From Maniola hyperantus (lineage: Eukaryota > Arthropoda > Insecta > Lepidoptera > Nymphalidae), in NCBI RefSeq assembly GCF_902806685.2, contig NC_048543.1:7102106-7166105 (forward strand): a stretch of 64,000 nt of DNA, given 5' to 3'. Every line of letters begins with the position of its first letter. Position 1 is the stretch's first letter. The translations under genes were made by a program, and so were the position numbers. Positions 22,446 through 33,044 of the stretch are shown here, one piece after another. Under the pieces are notes generated by a model that did not search any database, was not told the origin of the DNA, and was given only the letters and a program-made list of their open reading frames with translations.

Positions 22446-23592
22446 ACTTATAGGTCAAGAAACTTAAGATTTTGTACGTGTTTTTTTTTTGTACAATGGA
22501 CACCTAAACTTTAAAAAAAAATCTGAGAAGAAGAGAAGAGAAGATTTTTAAAAATATAAATCCATGCGGATTGGATCGCTGGAAAAGCTCGTGACTTCCA
22601 CACTTCAATGCTTTTGTACCATACTTATCGTTTGAGTAGAGAGAGGGAAAAAAGTAGTTGATTGTATCTGATCAAGAAGTCCCTACCTATTCTAGGCGAC
22701 AGATAATTCTACCTCAAGAGTACGCATATACAAGGTTTTGCATAAAAGCAAACGCGTAAAATGTTGGTGGGGGACGGGGGAGAATCCTTTGTTGTGATTG
22801 GTGGACTCAAACGTCACGTAATCAAAACAATGTGCGGAATGAGGGCACCGAACGGGCGTGGGCCGACTTTTATGCTAAGCAACTGCCTAAGCTTGGCGAT
22901 CGGGGATGTCCAGATTAGGGGGCTATAGGTGGTAGTTTGTGGTCTAGGCCAAGCCGTATAAAGGGCGCTAAAATTTGTTATATAGTAGTCTCATATCATA
23001 TAGATCTCTTCATTCCTTTGTAGCAGAATCTGATTCTACTCATCTTAAACGTTATGAGACAAATAATGTAGATAATGTATCTATACGTATTATGTATGCA
23101 TCTCTCGACTAATCTGTAGGATAAGATATTCACTCATTTGAATACAGCGCTGAGCTCGAAGATAACTGTAACCGCTGAATTACAATTATCCGATAGAGCT
23201 CAATGCAAAGTTCGATTCAGCGTTATTAATAGGATTTGGTGTTGTACAATACAAAGTTATCGCCTTGTTTTCAGCAATAGAGCAGTCTGATAATACTACT
23301 GTTGTTGTTTCAAATACTCATCTTATAATTTAAATAGGTAGGCTCATTGAATTTATTTTTTAAATTGCATGATAGGCTTGTACTTAACGTCAATATCGGA
23401 TAAAAAGCCGACTGATATGACGAGATCAAGGGTAGAGCGCACTTTCTTTGAAGATAGATACTTATTCATATGTAGGCATGTAGCAGAAAACACGGACGTC
23501 AAAAGAGTGTTTCATATATTCTTAGCTGTTCGTATCGGAAACTTTGAACAAAAACGTTTCTAGCGTGTAGATTGAATACTGACAACCGAAAG
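22446..23592. other. Unassigned, including a GC-richer block
   Basis: A GC-richer block at about 22755-22980 (GGGGGACGGGGGAGAATCC...GGCGATCGGGGATGTCC) stands out from its surroundings but has no long frame and no match to other repeats in the window. The rest is unassigned. Confidence 0.35.
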
Positions 23593-23638
23593 GCAACCAC
23601 ATTAAGGTACCAAGGCCTTGGTATCCTAATGTGGTTGC
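23593..23638. repeat. 46-bp inverted repeat without loop
   Basis: GCAACCACATTAAGGTACCAAGG meets its complement at the AAGG|CCTT centre, with two mismatched positions per arm. Confidence 0.85.
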
Positions 23639-23639
23639 T

Positions 23640-25045
23640 TTTGTGGCTTCTCGCTCTCGTGTGGTAGAACGGTAATAGAAGAACATTTTCCAAAATCATT
23701 ATCTATACATCCCTAATACCTATACCCATTACACCTCCTTACATCAATGTAAGACTCGGTTTTAGTAAGTTTGATAGGCAAGTTATCTGCAGTTTAATTA
23801 AATTTCGCGTTTGGATATGAATGCTTAATTTGGCCAAACTGTAATGTGCATACATAATGTTACGACATCTTGTCCCTAAAACTGCGTCCACATTCTATGA
23901 AAACATCTGCTGCAAATTTCGATTTTGAACAACTGAAACTGACAAAATGTGTGCTCCAAAGCACTTTTGTCAGTGGACAAGTGCACAAAAAAAGATTTGA
24001 ATTTTGTGCGAAAATCTTTAAGCCTGCTTATCTCTTCTTATCTAGGTAGTATGAAACAGTCGCAATCCGCCTTTGTCTGTATGTTCGCTTATAGCTTCTA
24101 ATTTTCTGAGTGGACTTCCTCGCGGTCCTCGGTCCTCACCATCACAATCACTAGGGAGGTTTTTTCTGTACAAGACTCACATTCAACGTATAACGTATTG
24201 TAAAAGTTTATTTGTAGCTGCTAGTTTTCAATTTTCAGGAATATAATCTAAGGCGGAAATATATAATTTTCCGCGTGTACGGTATTAACATAATATTAAT
24301 ATGTATTCTATGATGTTCTAAACTAACCTCTCTTAGATATCTCGTAGACTCTCAGTTTGAGCATAGAAGGAACAATTTATTTCAACATTGGGTCGTAACT
24401 CAGTTTCGCCAATATGAAGGCAAAAGCATAATTGCGAAGAATACAACCGCTAAACCCTGCGTTTCCAACGGAACAATAAATTTTCAGATTTACAACGCAA
24501 TAAAAGCGGTAATTGTTTTTCTGATTTTATTACATTTTCAGTAGCGAAAGATAATAAAGTAGATAGTCATAAAAGATTCAAATTTACAATAAAAATATGA
24601 TAAATAAATCTAAAAATATAATACTACACATTTTGTTTCTCAGAAAATAAGAAACCTCTGCGGCAGGCCTGGCGGCACTCGATTGGTAAAGCTGAAAGCA
24701 TCTTGTCATGCTAAAGTATCTAGCGTAAGTAGTAGTAAGCAACGCTACGCTACGTACCTAGATGGTTGTATGCGTTGAGTTGACACATCAAAGTGTCAAA
24801 CGCACACATCGACATAGGAATACCTGTACTACGTAGTAGTACTTGCAAATTCTTTGAGCGCACATGACGCATTTACGTGACATGTGTCATGTATAAACCA
24901 AATTGATCATTATATTATGTACTTGTGCTCGACAATTCTATCTACAAAATTTATGCTTACGTCTTTCTACGTAATTTTCAAATTCGTAAATAGCAAAGAT
25001 AATAATTAATGTTTACAAAATAACTTCTTCTCGTAGTATGGAATA
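23640..25045. other. Unassigned intergenic stretch
   Basis: No coding signal or clear repeat terminus seen. Confidence 0.35.
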
Positions 25046-25049
25046 AGTT

Positions 25050-25240
25050 AAGCTGACTGCCTGATCTATCAACGAACAGCTCAAACTACTGGACGGATCA
25101 GGCTGTAATTTGGCATGCAGATAGCTATTTTGACGTAGACATCCGCTAAGAAAGGATTTTTGAAAATTCAACCCCTGAGGGGATGAATAACAGTTTGCAA
25201 CTTGTGAAGTCCCCGCGAACGAAGTCGCGGGCTTAAGTTA
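25050..25240 (+). mobile_element. Helitron-like family B
   Basis: Contains GATCTATCAACGAACAGCTC, TGGCATGCAGATAGCTATTT and CGAACGAAGTCGCGGGC, ending TTAGT. The 5' AAAAGG-type start is degraded. Confidence 0.65.
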
Positions 25241-25559
25241 GTTTCATAATATATGCTATGCATAATATATGTCCGTCTCGTTTCAGTGTTTATAAATCGA
25301 GGTCTTTTTATTGTTGCCTCATACAAGAGCCGTAAAACTCCGAGACCTTTGTCAGAACTGTGCCACAATTGAGACATTAGGATTGGGAATCTCGGAATTC
25401 TTGAATAATTTTATCATCCCAACAGAAACGAAAGATAAAAATATTTTCAACATAATATTTCAAAACTTTTCTTGTAAGGTTTTATAAATTAAACTATGCA
25501 ATAATATTTTGAATCTAATATAGGTATGAATTACTCATAAGTATTTTCTTCATTATTCT

Positions 25560-25960
25560 TTCTGAAAAAAGGAACCTTTGTAGGGTCACTTCGTTGTCTG
25601 TCTGTCTGTCGTGTCTGTTAAGAAACCTATAGGGTACTTGCCGTTGACCTAGAATCATGAAATTTGGCACACGTAAGCGGAAAAATCCGAAAACCGTGAA
25701 TTTGTGGTTACATCACAAAAATAATTAAAATGTGTTCTTAAACAAATAGTAGATATTTTCAGCTCTCAAAGTTAGAATAGGTATATACCAAGTGTGGTAT
25801 CACATGAAAGGGCTTTACCTATACATTCTAGAACAAATTTTTATTTATTTTTGTGCATATCTAATAGTTTTTGATTTATCGTGCAAAATATTAAAAAATA
25901 CGACTGTAGTGCGGAACCCTCAGTGCGCGAGTTTTTCTTTCTTAAATTTCTCTTATAAAC
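25560..25960 (+). repeat. 'GGTTCCGTACCTC' repeat, copy
   Basis: Shares GGGTACTTGCCGTTGACC, AGAATCATGAAATTTGGCA, GTGAATTTGTGGTTACATC and CGGAACCCTCAGTGCGCGAG in the same order as 46.37-46.80 kb. Class is unknown. The initial hairpin (CCGTACCTC...GAAAAACGG) is decayed here. Confidence 0.6.
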
Positions 25961-26836
25961 TAGGCGTAGGCAAGCAAGGCGCTGCATGTAGGCAGGTATG
26001 ATTTTTGTGGCATGCATGGTATACTTGAGTGCCTTCGTACACTGTAGAACTCTTTTGTTCTGTCGCTAAAATCCAATTTTTGTGTGGAAAGTCAATCTCA
26101 CCTGCAACGAAAATGGAATGGCGTAGAGTTCACTAAAACTGAGTTGTGCCGAGCGAACAGCTGTCGCCACGCGGGAAGCAAAAAGACCTGCTTGATAGTG
26201 TTCGAAAAACCGATTTTAGAGGAACGAATTTTAGTTACATTCTAAAATATTTCATTTTTTTCCGCATGCGTAGTTAAATGGACTACATGTACCTACAGCT
26301 TATGCACACTTGTACACAGTGTTCATACCAGTATCAAACCATAAAACAAGTATTGATAGGGTCACGAACGAAAAGTACATAATATTTAATACTAAATTCG
26401 GATATTAATAAAAAACTTCCTCAACGCAAAGTTTGCTACCCCAAAAGTTAAAGTGATATTTTCCAAACGTAAATTGTGACTCGCAAGTAACTCTCTCAAT
26501 TTCCCCTACGCATTCGCATCAACGGGGTATTGTTTAACTTTTTCTCTCCCCGGGCCACATATAAACTCGGAACGGAAATCCTATAAAGAGCTCCAGAGTG
26601 CCGCCTCAGAAATTTTCCAAGTCAACGACAGTACAGTACTGCGTTTTATTTTTCAGAAGAATTCACTACGACAGAGATTTTTAAGAGTTATGGTCGTTTA
26701 ATTTAGTGTGGTTTGTCTAAAAATGGAGAAAATAGAATTTCTAACAAATAAGATAGGTATATACTAAACAGCGTTATAGTAAAATTGTATGCGCCAGGTA
26801 CAGAAATTCTTTGTGGGGTTGAATAGGTATTCTTAC

Positions 26837-26873
26837 CTTTTGGAATCAATGTTCCAAACATTGATTCCAAAAG
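26837..26873. repeat. Perfect 17-bp-arm hairpin
   Basis: CTTTTGGAATCAATGTT and its complement with a 3-bp loop. Confidence 0.85.
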
Positions 26874-26913
26874 AATTCATAGATTTGCTACTGCTTATAG
26901 ATAGGGCTTTGAA

Positions 26914-27320
26914 TATTTTGGCCTACCTAATTTTCCGCCATTTTACTTTTTTTTCAAAATAGCGGCCACGTAGAAAGACAACATCTTCCAAAGATTCACG
27001 TTTCCGAGATATACTTAAACTATTAAAGTTGTACTAGTGGCTAGACTGTTCTATATACTGATGACTCCACCAGTACAACTTTGATAGCATATATCTCGGA
27101 AACGTGAGTGACACTCTGGACGATTTTGTCTCTTACAATACTTGTTTGTATTGATGCCAGATATTTATTAAAATACAGGTTTTATGCGTGGCCACTATTT
27201 TGAAAATAAAATAAAAAAAGATTCCGACGAACTGAGAACCTCCTCCTTTTTTTGAAGTCGGTTAAAAAGAAAATGGCCGACATGTCGGTAGGCCAGCCTC
27301 CATACTAAAATATTTAAACC
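26914..27320. mobile_element. Nested inverted-repeat element
   Basis: There are three concentric inverted pairs. Outer: TATTTTGGCCTACC near 26914 versus GGTAGGCC...AAAATA near 27290. Middle: TTTTCAAAATAGCGGCCACG at 26951 versus GCGTGGCCACTATTTTGAAA at 27186. Inner: CGTTTCCGAGATATA at 26999 versus TATATCTCGGAAACG at 27090. A fragment of the composite foldback element (27210-27270) sits inside the right arm. The whole could fold into one long hairpin; class unknown. Confidence 0.6.
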
Positions 27321-27407
27321 CCTTTAAAAATGTGTAAGACAACATTATATTGAGGGAATCAATGGCTTCATGACAGCAAATTCAAGAAATCGTGTCAAAA
27401 ACAGTCA

Positions 27408-27540
27408 TCCATACTAATATTATAAATGCGAAAGTGTGTCTGTCTGCTAGCTTTTCATGGGCCATCCGTTCAACCGATTTTGACGAAATTTTGATTTTTA
27501 AAAACTTAAATCCACGCGGACGAAATCGCGGGCATCATCT
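27408..27540 (+). mobile_element. Helitron-like family A, internally deleted
   Basis: Begins A|TCCATACTAATATTATAAATGC and ends GGGCATCATCTAG|T. The middle is shortened but both termini and the A/T context are intact. Confidence 0.8.
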
Positions 27541-28085
27541 AGTATATTAATAAATTATTAACACTTTAAAGGTCCTGCCTTAATTATATTATTGGTGATT
27601 TAGATTTAAGAAATCAAATATCCATGTTGAAGTGTCAGTAAGTACTATATAGTGTGACTTTTAAATTCTAAAAAAATTGTTAACCACCCATAATTATTAT
27701 TAACCAATAAATAAGTTTCATTTCATTTTATTAATATAAACTAGACTAGAACTAGTCCATACTTCCATAAAATGCATTGAAAAAATGTATTATAAATAGT
27801 AAAGTTAGTTACATAAAGTTTTTAGTTAAAAAATGCAAGGTTCCTGAATCAATTGTTACAGCTCATAATAACGTGGAATTAAAACACTATAGAAAACAAA
27901 AACAGAATAACAATGAGAGTACAAACCCGTTGCCTACTTGCTGCAAAATAAAATTCCTGTTTCACTTGACTACAGCGAAGGATTAATTAATTTCAGATTT
28001 TGCTCTCTTGTGTTTTCATAATAGGTATACAAATCACATTTATTTACCCAATTTATTTTGTTTTATTGACGACTAAAATGTATTA
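27541..28085. other. AT-rich stretch, no gene supported
   Basis: The open frame at 27777-27986 is lysine/asparagine-rich with no recognisable domain; composition alone explains it. Confidence 0.35.
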
Positions 28086-28086
28086 T

Positions 28087-28150
28087 GTGACCTAGTGGTT
28101 CGGACTGTTGCCCTACAAGTGGTATTTTCGGGTTCGATTACGATACATAA
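28087..28150 (+). mobile_element. tRNA-like SINE head
   Basis: GACCTAGTGGTTCGGACTG and, about 40 bp on, GGGTTCGATTACGA resemble boxes A and B of a tRNA-derived head. Poor stem pairing argues against a functional tRNA gene. Confidence 0.45.
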
Positions 28151-28439
28151 GCGGGAAATAGAAGAGTGAAGTCAACTTTAGGTAGGTACATTTTATTTTT
28201 GTATTTCGGATAAAATTCTCGTGTACCAGACAGTGGATACAAACGGGCGTCCTTTATCGTTATGCCATCAAGCCTCCCTCGCGACAGCTCACATATGAAT
28301 TTGTAGATAGACAAAGAGCACGCGGTGAAAGCCTTTCATTCGAGCCTCGCTTACACTTTAGAACAGCTGCGTGTGTTTTGATAACAGTAAACTTTTACTC
28401 AAATAACTTTAACGTACATTACCTACCATAATAATATTA

Positions 28440-28570
28440 TTAAGAGTTCTCCAATAAGGTTCTCAGAGTGTGTGAGGTTTGTCAATCCACTCTTAGCTAA
28501 GATGGCGGTCTATGGCCTGAATCTTTCGCATGAGACCCGTTGTCAGTGGTGGGCTGGCGGTGGGTTGGGT
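28440..28570 (+). mobile_element. SINE body fragment (plus)
   Basis: Matches from GAGTTCTCCAATAAGGTTCT to GGGCTGGCGGTGGGTTGG. It faces a second, inverted fragment immediately downstream. Confidence 0.55.
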
Positions 28571-28584
28571 TAAATATTGTTATT

Positions 28585-28744
28585 GGATCATCATCATCAT
28601 CATCATCATGATCAACCCATCGCCGGCTCGCTACAGAGCACGGGTTTCCTCTCAGAGGGAAAGGTTTGGCCATAGTCTACCACGCTGGCCATGTGCGGAT
28701 TGGCAGACTTCACACACCTTTGACAACATTATGGAAACTCTCGA
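28585..28744 (-). mobile_element. SINE body fragment (minus)
   Basis: A (CAT)n start is followed by GATCAACCCATCGCCGGCTC...CATTATGGAAACTCTCGAGG, where the GC-rich MITE interrupts it. Confidence 0.65.
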
Positions 28745-28878
28745 GGTGGGGATGCCCCGGCCACAGACACACCCCCCGCGCTAACACGGTGCGGGTGACG
28801 TGTGGGTGTGCGGTGCGGGTCGTCAACCCGCCTCACACCCCGATTTGTCATCTCGACTTGTCGCGCACTGTACTGTAC
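28744..28878. mobile_element. GC-rich inverted-repeat MITE, copy 3
   Basis: Contains GTGGGGATGCCCCGGCCAC and GTGCGGGTGACGTGTGGG and ends ATTTGTCATCTCGACTTGTCGCG. It is inserted at the broken edge of the SINE fragment, so it is younger than that SINE. Confidence 0.6.
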
Positions 28879-29348
28879 CTACTTTAGATTTAATTCCTCA
28901 ATTGATAGTAGATGCAGCGGTCGTAGAATATCTGAATGATATGGCTGTTTTACATAAGCTAGAATAGCGAGGCAATATGAAGAGGGTTGGATTTGTAAAT
29001 ACGTCTACTATTGATTCATATTCTATGAATCCCGTGTTTGCTTGGTATCATACTGCCCCAATCAATTCAGGATATTTCTCGCAAGTACTGCTAAAATTTT
29101 ATAATAGAAAATAAGCACCAAGTTTCAAACTTCTTTTTTGAAATCGGTAAGAAGTAGAAAAATAAAATGCTTTGTTTTTTATTTTATTACCTGCTTAGAT
29201 ATTTTTATGCGCTTTTTGATGTGTGTTTAATATCTACTAGTAAAACGCGTTCGTTTTACCATCATTTAAATAATATTAAATAATATTGTGTATTAAATAA
29301 TAATGTTAAATCAGTACCCATGTTATCAGTAGGTACCCATTAGTACCC

Positions 29349-29581
29349 ATATTATTATAAATGCGAAAGTGTGTTTGTTTGTTGGTTTGTCCTTCAACCA
29401 CGTCGCAAGGGAGCAACCGATTGACGTGATTTTTGCACGGGTATAGTTGAAGACCTGGAGAGTGACATATATGCTACTTTTTATCACGGAAAATTAAAGA
29501 GTTTCCACGGAATTTTTATGGTGGTTTTATGGATATTCAGTGGTGCTGATCCACGCGGACAAAGTCGCGGGCATCAGCTAG
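29349..29581 (+). mobile_element. Helitron-like family A
   Basis: Runs from ATTATTATAAATGCGAAAG through ACCGATTGACGTGATTTTTG to CGGGCATCAGCTAG|T. A ~20-bp foreign stretch (near 29517-29550) lies in the 3' half. Confidence 0.75.
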
Positions 29582-29602
29582 TTACTAGTATTAGTAGTAT
29601 AA

Positions 29603-29828
29603 TCCATACTAATATTATAAATGCGAAAGGGTGTCTGTCTGTCCGTCTGTCTGTCTGTCTGCTAGCCTTTCACGGCCCAACCGTTCAACCGATTTTGACG
29701 AAATTTGGTACAGAGATAGCTTGCATCCCGGGGAAGGACTAAGGCTTTTTATACCGGAAAATCAAAGAGTTCCCATGGGATTTTTAAAAACCTAAATCCA
29801 CGCAGATGAAGTCACGGGTATCATCTAG
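29603..29828 (+). mobile_element. Helitron-like family A, full length
   Basis: Begins A|TCCATACTAATATTATAAATGC, has the (GTCT)n and CAACCGATTTTGACGAAATT segments, and ends GGTATCATCTAG. It directly abuts the next element with no spacer. Confidence 0.8.
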
Positions 29829-30067
29829 TCTATATATATAAAAGGGAAAGGTGACTGACTGACTGACTGACTGACTGACTGACTGACTGACTGATCAATC
29901 AACGCACAGCTCAAACTACTGGACGGATCGGGCTGAAATTTGGCATGCAGATAGCTATTATGACGTAGGCATCCGCTAAGGATTTTTGAAAATTCAACTC
30001 ATAAGGGGGTGAAATAGGGTTTTGAAATTTTGTAGTCCACGCGGACGAAGTCGCGAGCATAAGCTAG
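29829..30067 (+). mobile_element. Helitron-like family B, full length
   Basis: Starts TCTATATATATAAAAGG and has (GACT)n, the CACAGCTCAAACTACTGG core and an ending of CGCGAGCATAAGCTAG|T. Its first T is the T that follows the CTAG of the preceding copy. Confidence 0.8.
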
Positions 30068-30668
30068 TTAATTATAAATTTAAATTTTAGTTTATAGAAT
30101 AAGGTAAGCCACTTGAGCGAAGCTGAAAGCGTTAGCTATAGTGTTTGATGAGTGATGTTCAATGTTGGATCTTAACCATTTGTTATTCACTAAGTTGATT
30201 TACTACGCTGCATTCGTCAGAGCGGGAACTTGCGGTTCTAGTTCTGTTCTAATTACTATTTAATGTATGCGAGGAAAGACCGCATGCGACGTGTTTCGCT
30301 ACATTCGTTTTGTACGGGCACAAATATTGCATCATTAGAGCCATTTGGCTTTGTGTAACGCAAATTTGTCGTATGCAAACTATTTAGGTTAATGAGGAAG
30401 TCCAATGCTTAAGTATTGTATCTTTTTAATTTTTTATAAGATGACTAGCTACGTTGCTCGTCTAATCCATTCTGTTAAGGACATTCACATCAATCGCGCC
30501 GCATCGAATTGCGTGGAATCGTATGCGACTGCATGCTGCAATTTCCAACCGTAATATTGTGTGCCCGATGGAGAAAATGCGCTGGAATGCGAGCGCATGC
30601 CTTCGGATGCAGCAGTATTCTTTCGCGTTTACCGAGTGCTGCATCGCAGTCAGTCGGTCTCCATTCCT
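30068..30668. other. Unassigned, GC-richer 3' half
   Basis: From about 30470 the DNA has many GCATGC/GCATCG words (for example CGCCGCATCGAATTGCGTGG). Facing open frames here have no recognisable domain. The same block seems to continue after the insertion at 30669-31618, suggesting a pre-existing repeat was split. Confidence 0.35.
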
Positions 30669-31618
30669 ACCGTGTAGACCGGTTCACTAATGAATGACAA
30701 AAAACGTATGATAAATTATCAGTTCACCAAAAACTTTTGAAAAACTAATCAAATCACAAACGTCGTATACCGCAAACATATTATCATTTTACAAAAGATC
30801 ATTTGACAAATATTCTATTCACAAATGTTTTACTTTGCAAATTTGCTGAATGTTAAAATATCATTTAAAAATTTATTATTTCACCAAATAATTTGTTTTT
30901 AAAATTCGCGATTTTACAAAATAATAGATGATAAATTTATTATTTGATAAAATAACTAATTAACAAAAAACACACAAAAAGTCTGTTTTGCATACATATG
31001 CAAACCCCTATGCAACGCAGCAATAATATCACGGGGCTCCTTTTTTCTGGGTGGTAAAAAAAGAAATAACCCACGAAGGGGATGGCGGGGTCTTACAGAC
31101 CCCGCCATCCCCTTCTAACCTTACCGTTCCGAGTCGGAGTGCCCCAAGTCCCGAGCTCGCTTCGCTCGCTCTTGATGGTGGGAGCGGGGGGGATGAGAGA
31201 GACCCCCCACCATAGTGGTGGTCTCTTCTCGTCGACCGGGGCCCGTCGACGGAGCTCCTTTTTTCTGGGTGGAAAGAGACCCCCCATTATAGTAAGCGGT
31301 CTCTTCCGTTGGCCCGGTCGACATATAAAAGATTTTGGTGAATTCTTAAAGTATTTATCAAACAGTTCATTTTATCAAACAATTCATTTTATCAAAAAAA
31401 AAGTGCGATATGTTGTTTTACTAATTAACACGATTAAAGAAATCAATTGTTTGTCAAATGATATTTTATGAAATAACAATTTGTCTGGTAATTTGTTTTA
31501 TCAAGTGAATTATTTGTAGAAACATAAGTTTTATAACGATCATAAAACGATTCATAATTTTGGCAAAATTTGTTTGGGAAATGAAACTTTGTCAATTGAT
31601 CGGTCACCGTGTAGACCG
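30669..31618. mobile_element. Unclassified element with AT-rich word-repeat arms and GC-rich hairpin core
   Basis: ACCGTGTAGACCG occurs at 30669-30681 and 31606-31618, bracketing about 0.92 kb. Each AT-rich arm (30700-30990 and 31330-31600) is a run of degenerate ~16-nt words such as ATCATTTGACAAA, ATTCACAAAT and TTTTATCAAA, in opposite orientation in the two arms. The centre (31030-31320) is GC-rich with an 18-bp perfect stem, paired GTCGAC sites, imperfect GGTCTCT stems and two direct repeats of GGAGCTCC-like sequence followed by TTTTTTCTGGGTGG. Frames in the core run on both strands and reflect palindromes. Class unknown; the long flanking duplication fits no common superfamily neatly. Confidence 0.6.
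31075..31115. repeat. 18-bp perfect GC-rich hairpin
   Basis: GAAGGGGATGGCGGGGTC pairs with 31098-31115 around the loop TTACA. It lies in the core of the surrounding element. Confidence 0.9.
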
Positions 31619-31827
31619 CATCTGATGGTAGCCGAGTGGCGTCAAAAACATCCGAGGCGCAGGCGATGCCGCCCGGCAGATGCCGAAGAGTGCTTCTTAA
31701 TTTACAACACATGTGACACGACACGGTAATGTAAATTAATAAAATTATGTCAAGTCAACGTAACGCGGCGACACCACACTGTTTCACGTTGACGACGTCG
31801 AGCCGTGGTGATGTTTACAAACTCTAA

Positions 31828-32011
31828 CGCCGGCTCCACACGTTGGCCCTTCCAACATCAATGGCCCCAACGCATAGCCCAAACACTGATCGCCCAACGT
31901 GTGGATCGGGAAATTAGCTTTGCCAACGTTGAGGCCAATGCTAATTTCCCGATCCACACATTGGGCGAACAGTGTTGTGAGCAGCTTTGGGGCCAATGTC
32001 TGGAGTCGGCG
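31828..32011. mobile_element. Harbinger-like MITE with TAA duplications
   Basis: The 184-bp element is flanked by TAA at 31825-31827 and 32012-32014. The ends CGCCGGCTCCACAC and (reverse complement of the right end) CGCCGACTCCAGAC start imperfect arms of nearly 90 bp, including the exact inner match GTGTGGATCGGGAAATTAGC, around a ~21-bp loop. TAA target duplication is typical of PIF/Harbinger. Confidence 0.8.
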
Positions 32012-32578
32012 TAACAGTCCGATCTGGAACCAACTTTGATGTCGTCTAGTGATCCACATGTCTTAACTAATGCAATTTGTTTGAAATTGCAAAAACACGA
32101 CATGAATAAAAGCTACATATTATATGTATCAAGTTTTCGTGAAATAAAAATCGTTGTGTAAATTCGAAAACATAATTGATTTTCGTATAAAAATATCATT
32201 CGTTATAATAATCCCTGATGGTATTTTAAGCGTACTTCATCGGTTTTTAGTTTTCGAGTTTTATCTGGTTCAATTATAATTAAAATAATATTTTTTATTT
32301 TTTAAACCATAGTGATTCATTTCATGTAGGCCTACTTTAGAAGAGCTCAAACAAAAAGTATTGACCACTAAGGGGTCAGAGAAACCCAATACAAACATGG
32401 AAAATGTAATTAAATTTGTACGCTGTGTCCCCGACAGCAATTGCAAGCTTGATCAAAGAGGTGATGTTATAGCTCACAAATATTCACTTGTACGACCCCG
32501 ATAATCCATAAAGTTTAACGAGCCAGATTAATCAAAGTTACAACACACTTTGTTATATTACATTATGAGTTATGACAT

Positions 32579-32822
32579 TCTAAATATATAAAAGGAAAAG
32601 GTGACTGACTGACTGACTGACTGAATGACTGACTGACTGACTGATCTATCAACGCACAGCTCAAACTACTGGACGGATCGGGCTGAAATTTGGCATGCAG
32701 ATAGCTATTATGACGTAGGCATCCGCTAAGAAAGAATTTTTGAAAATTCTACCCCTAAAGGGGTGAAACAGGGGTTTGAAATTTGTGTAGTCCACGCGGA
32801 CGAAGTCGCGAGCATTAGCTAG
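32579..32822 (+). mobile_element. Helitron-like family B, full length
   Basis: From TCTAAATATATAAAAGGAAAAGG with (TGAC)n to GTCGCGAGCATTAGCTAG|T. Another family B copy follows within a few bases. Confidence 0.8.
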
Positions 32823-32823
32823 T

Positions 32824-33044
32824 AATATATAAAATGAAAAGGTGACTGACTGACTGACTGACTGATCTATCAACGCACAGCTCAAACTACTGGACGGATC
32901 GGGCTGAAATTTGCCATACAGATAGCTATTATGACGTAGGCATCCGCTAAGAATGGATTTTTGGAAATTCAACCCCTAAGGGGGTGAAATTGGGGTTTGA
33001 AATTTGTGTAGTCCACGCGGACGAAGTCACGAGCATAAGGTAGT
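32824..33044 (+). mobile_element. Helitron-like family B
   Basis: Head-to-tail with the preceding copy. It keeps the whole body but the end reads GCATAAGGTAG instead of GCTAG. Confidence 0.75.

Noticed and set aside
29840..29895. CRISPR-like short tandem array
   Set aside because: It is a (GACT)n microsatellite inside a Helitron-like element; there are no spacers and this is a eukaryotic genome.
31082..31471. 129-residue open frame and two opposing minus frames
   Set aside because: They run through a GC-rich palindromic core of an inverted-repeat element; symmetry makes frames open on both strands.
31784..32103. Overlapping frames on both strands around 31.8-32.1 kb
   Set aside because: Mirror translations of the arms of a Harbinger-like MITE.
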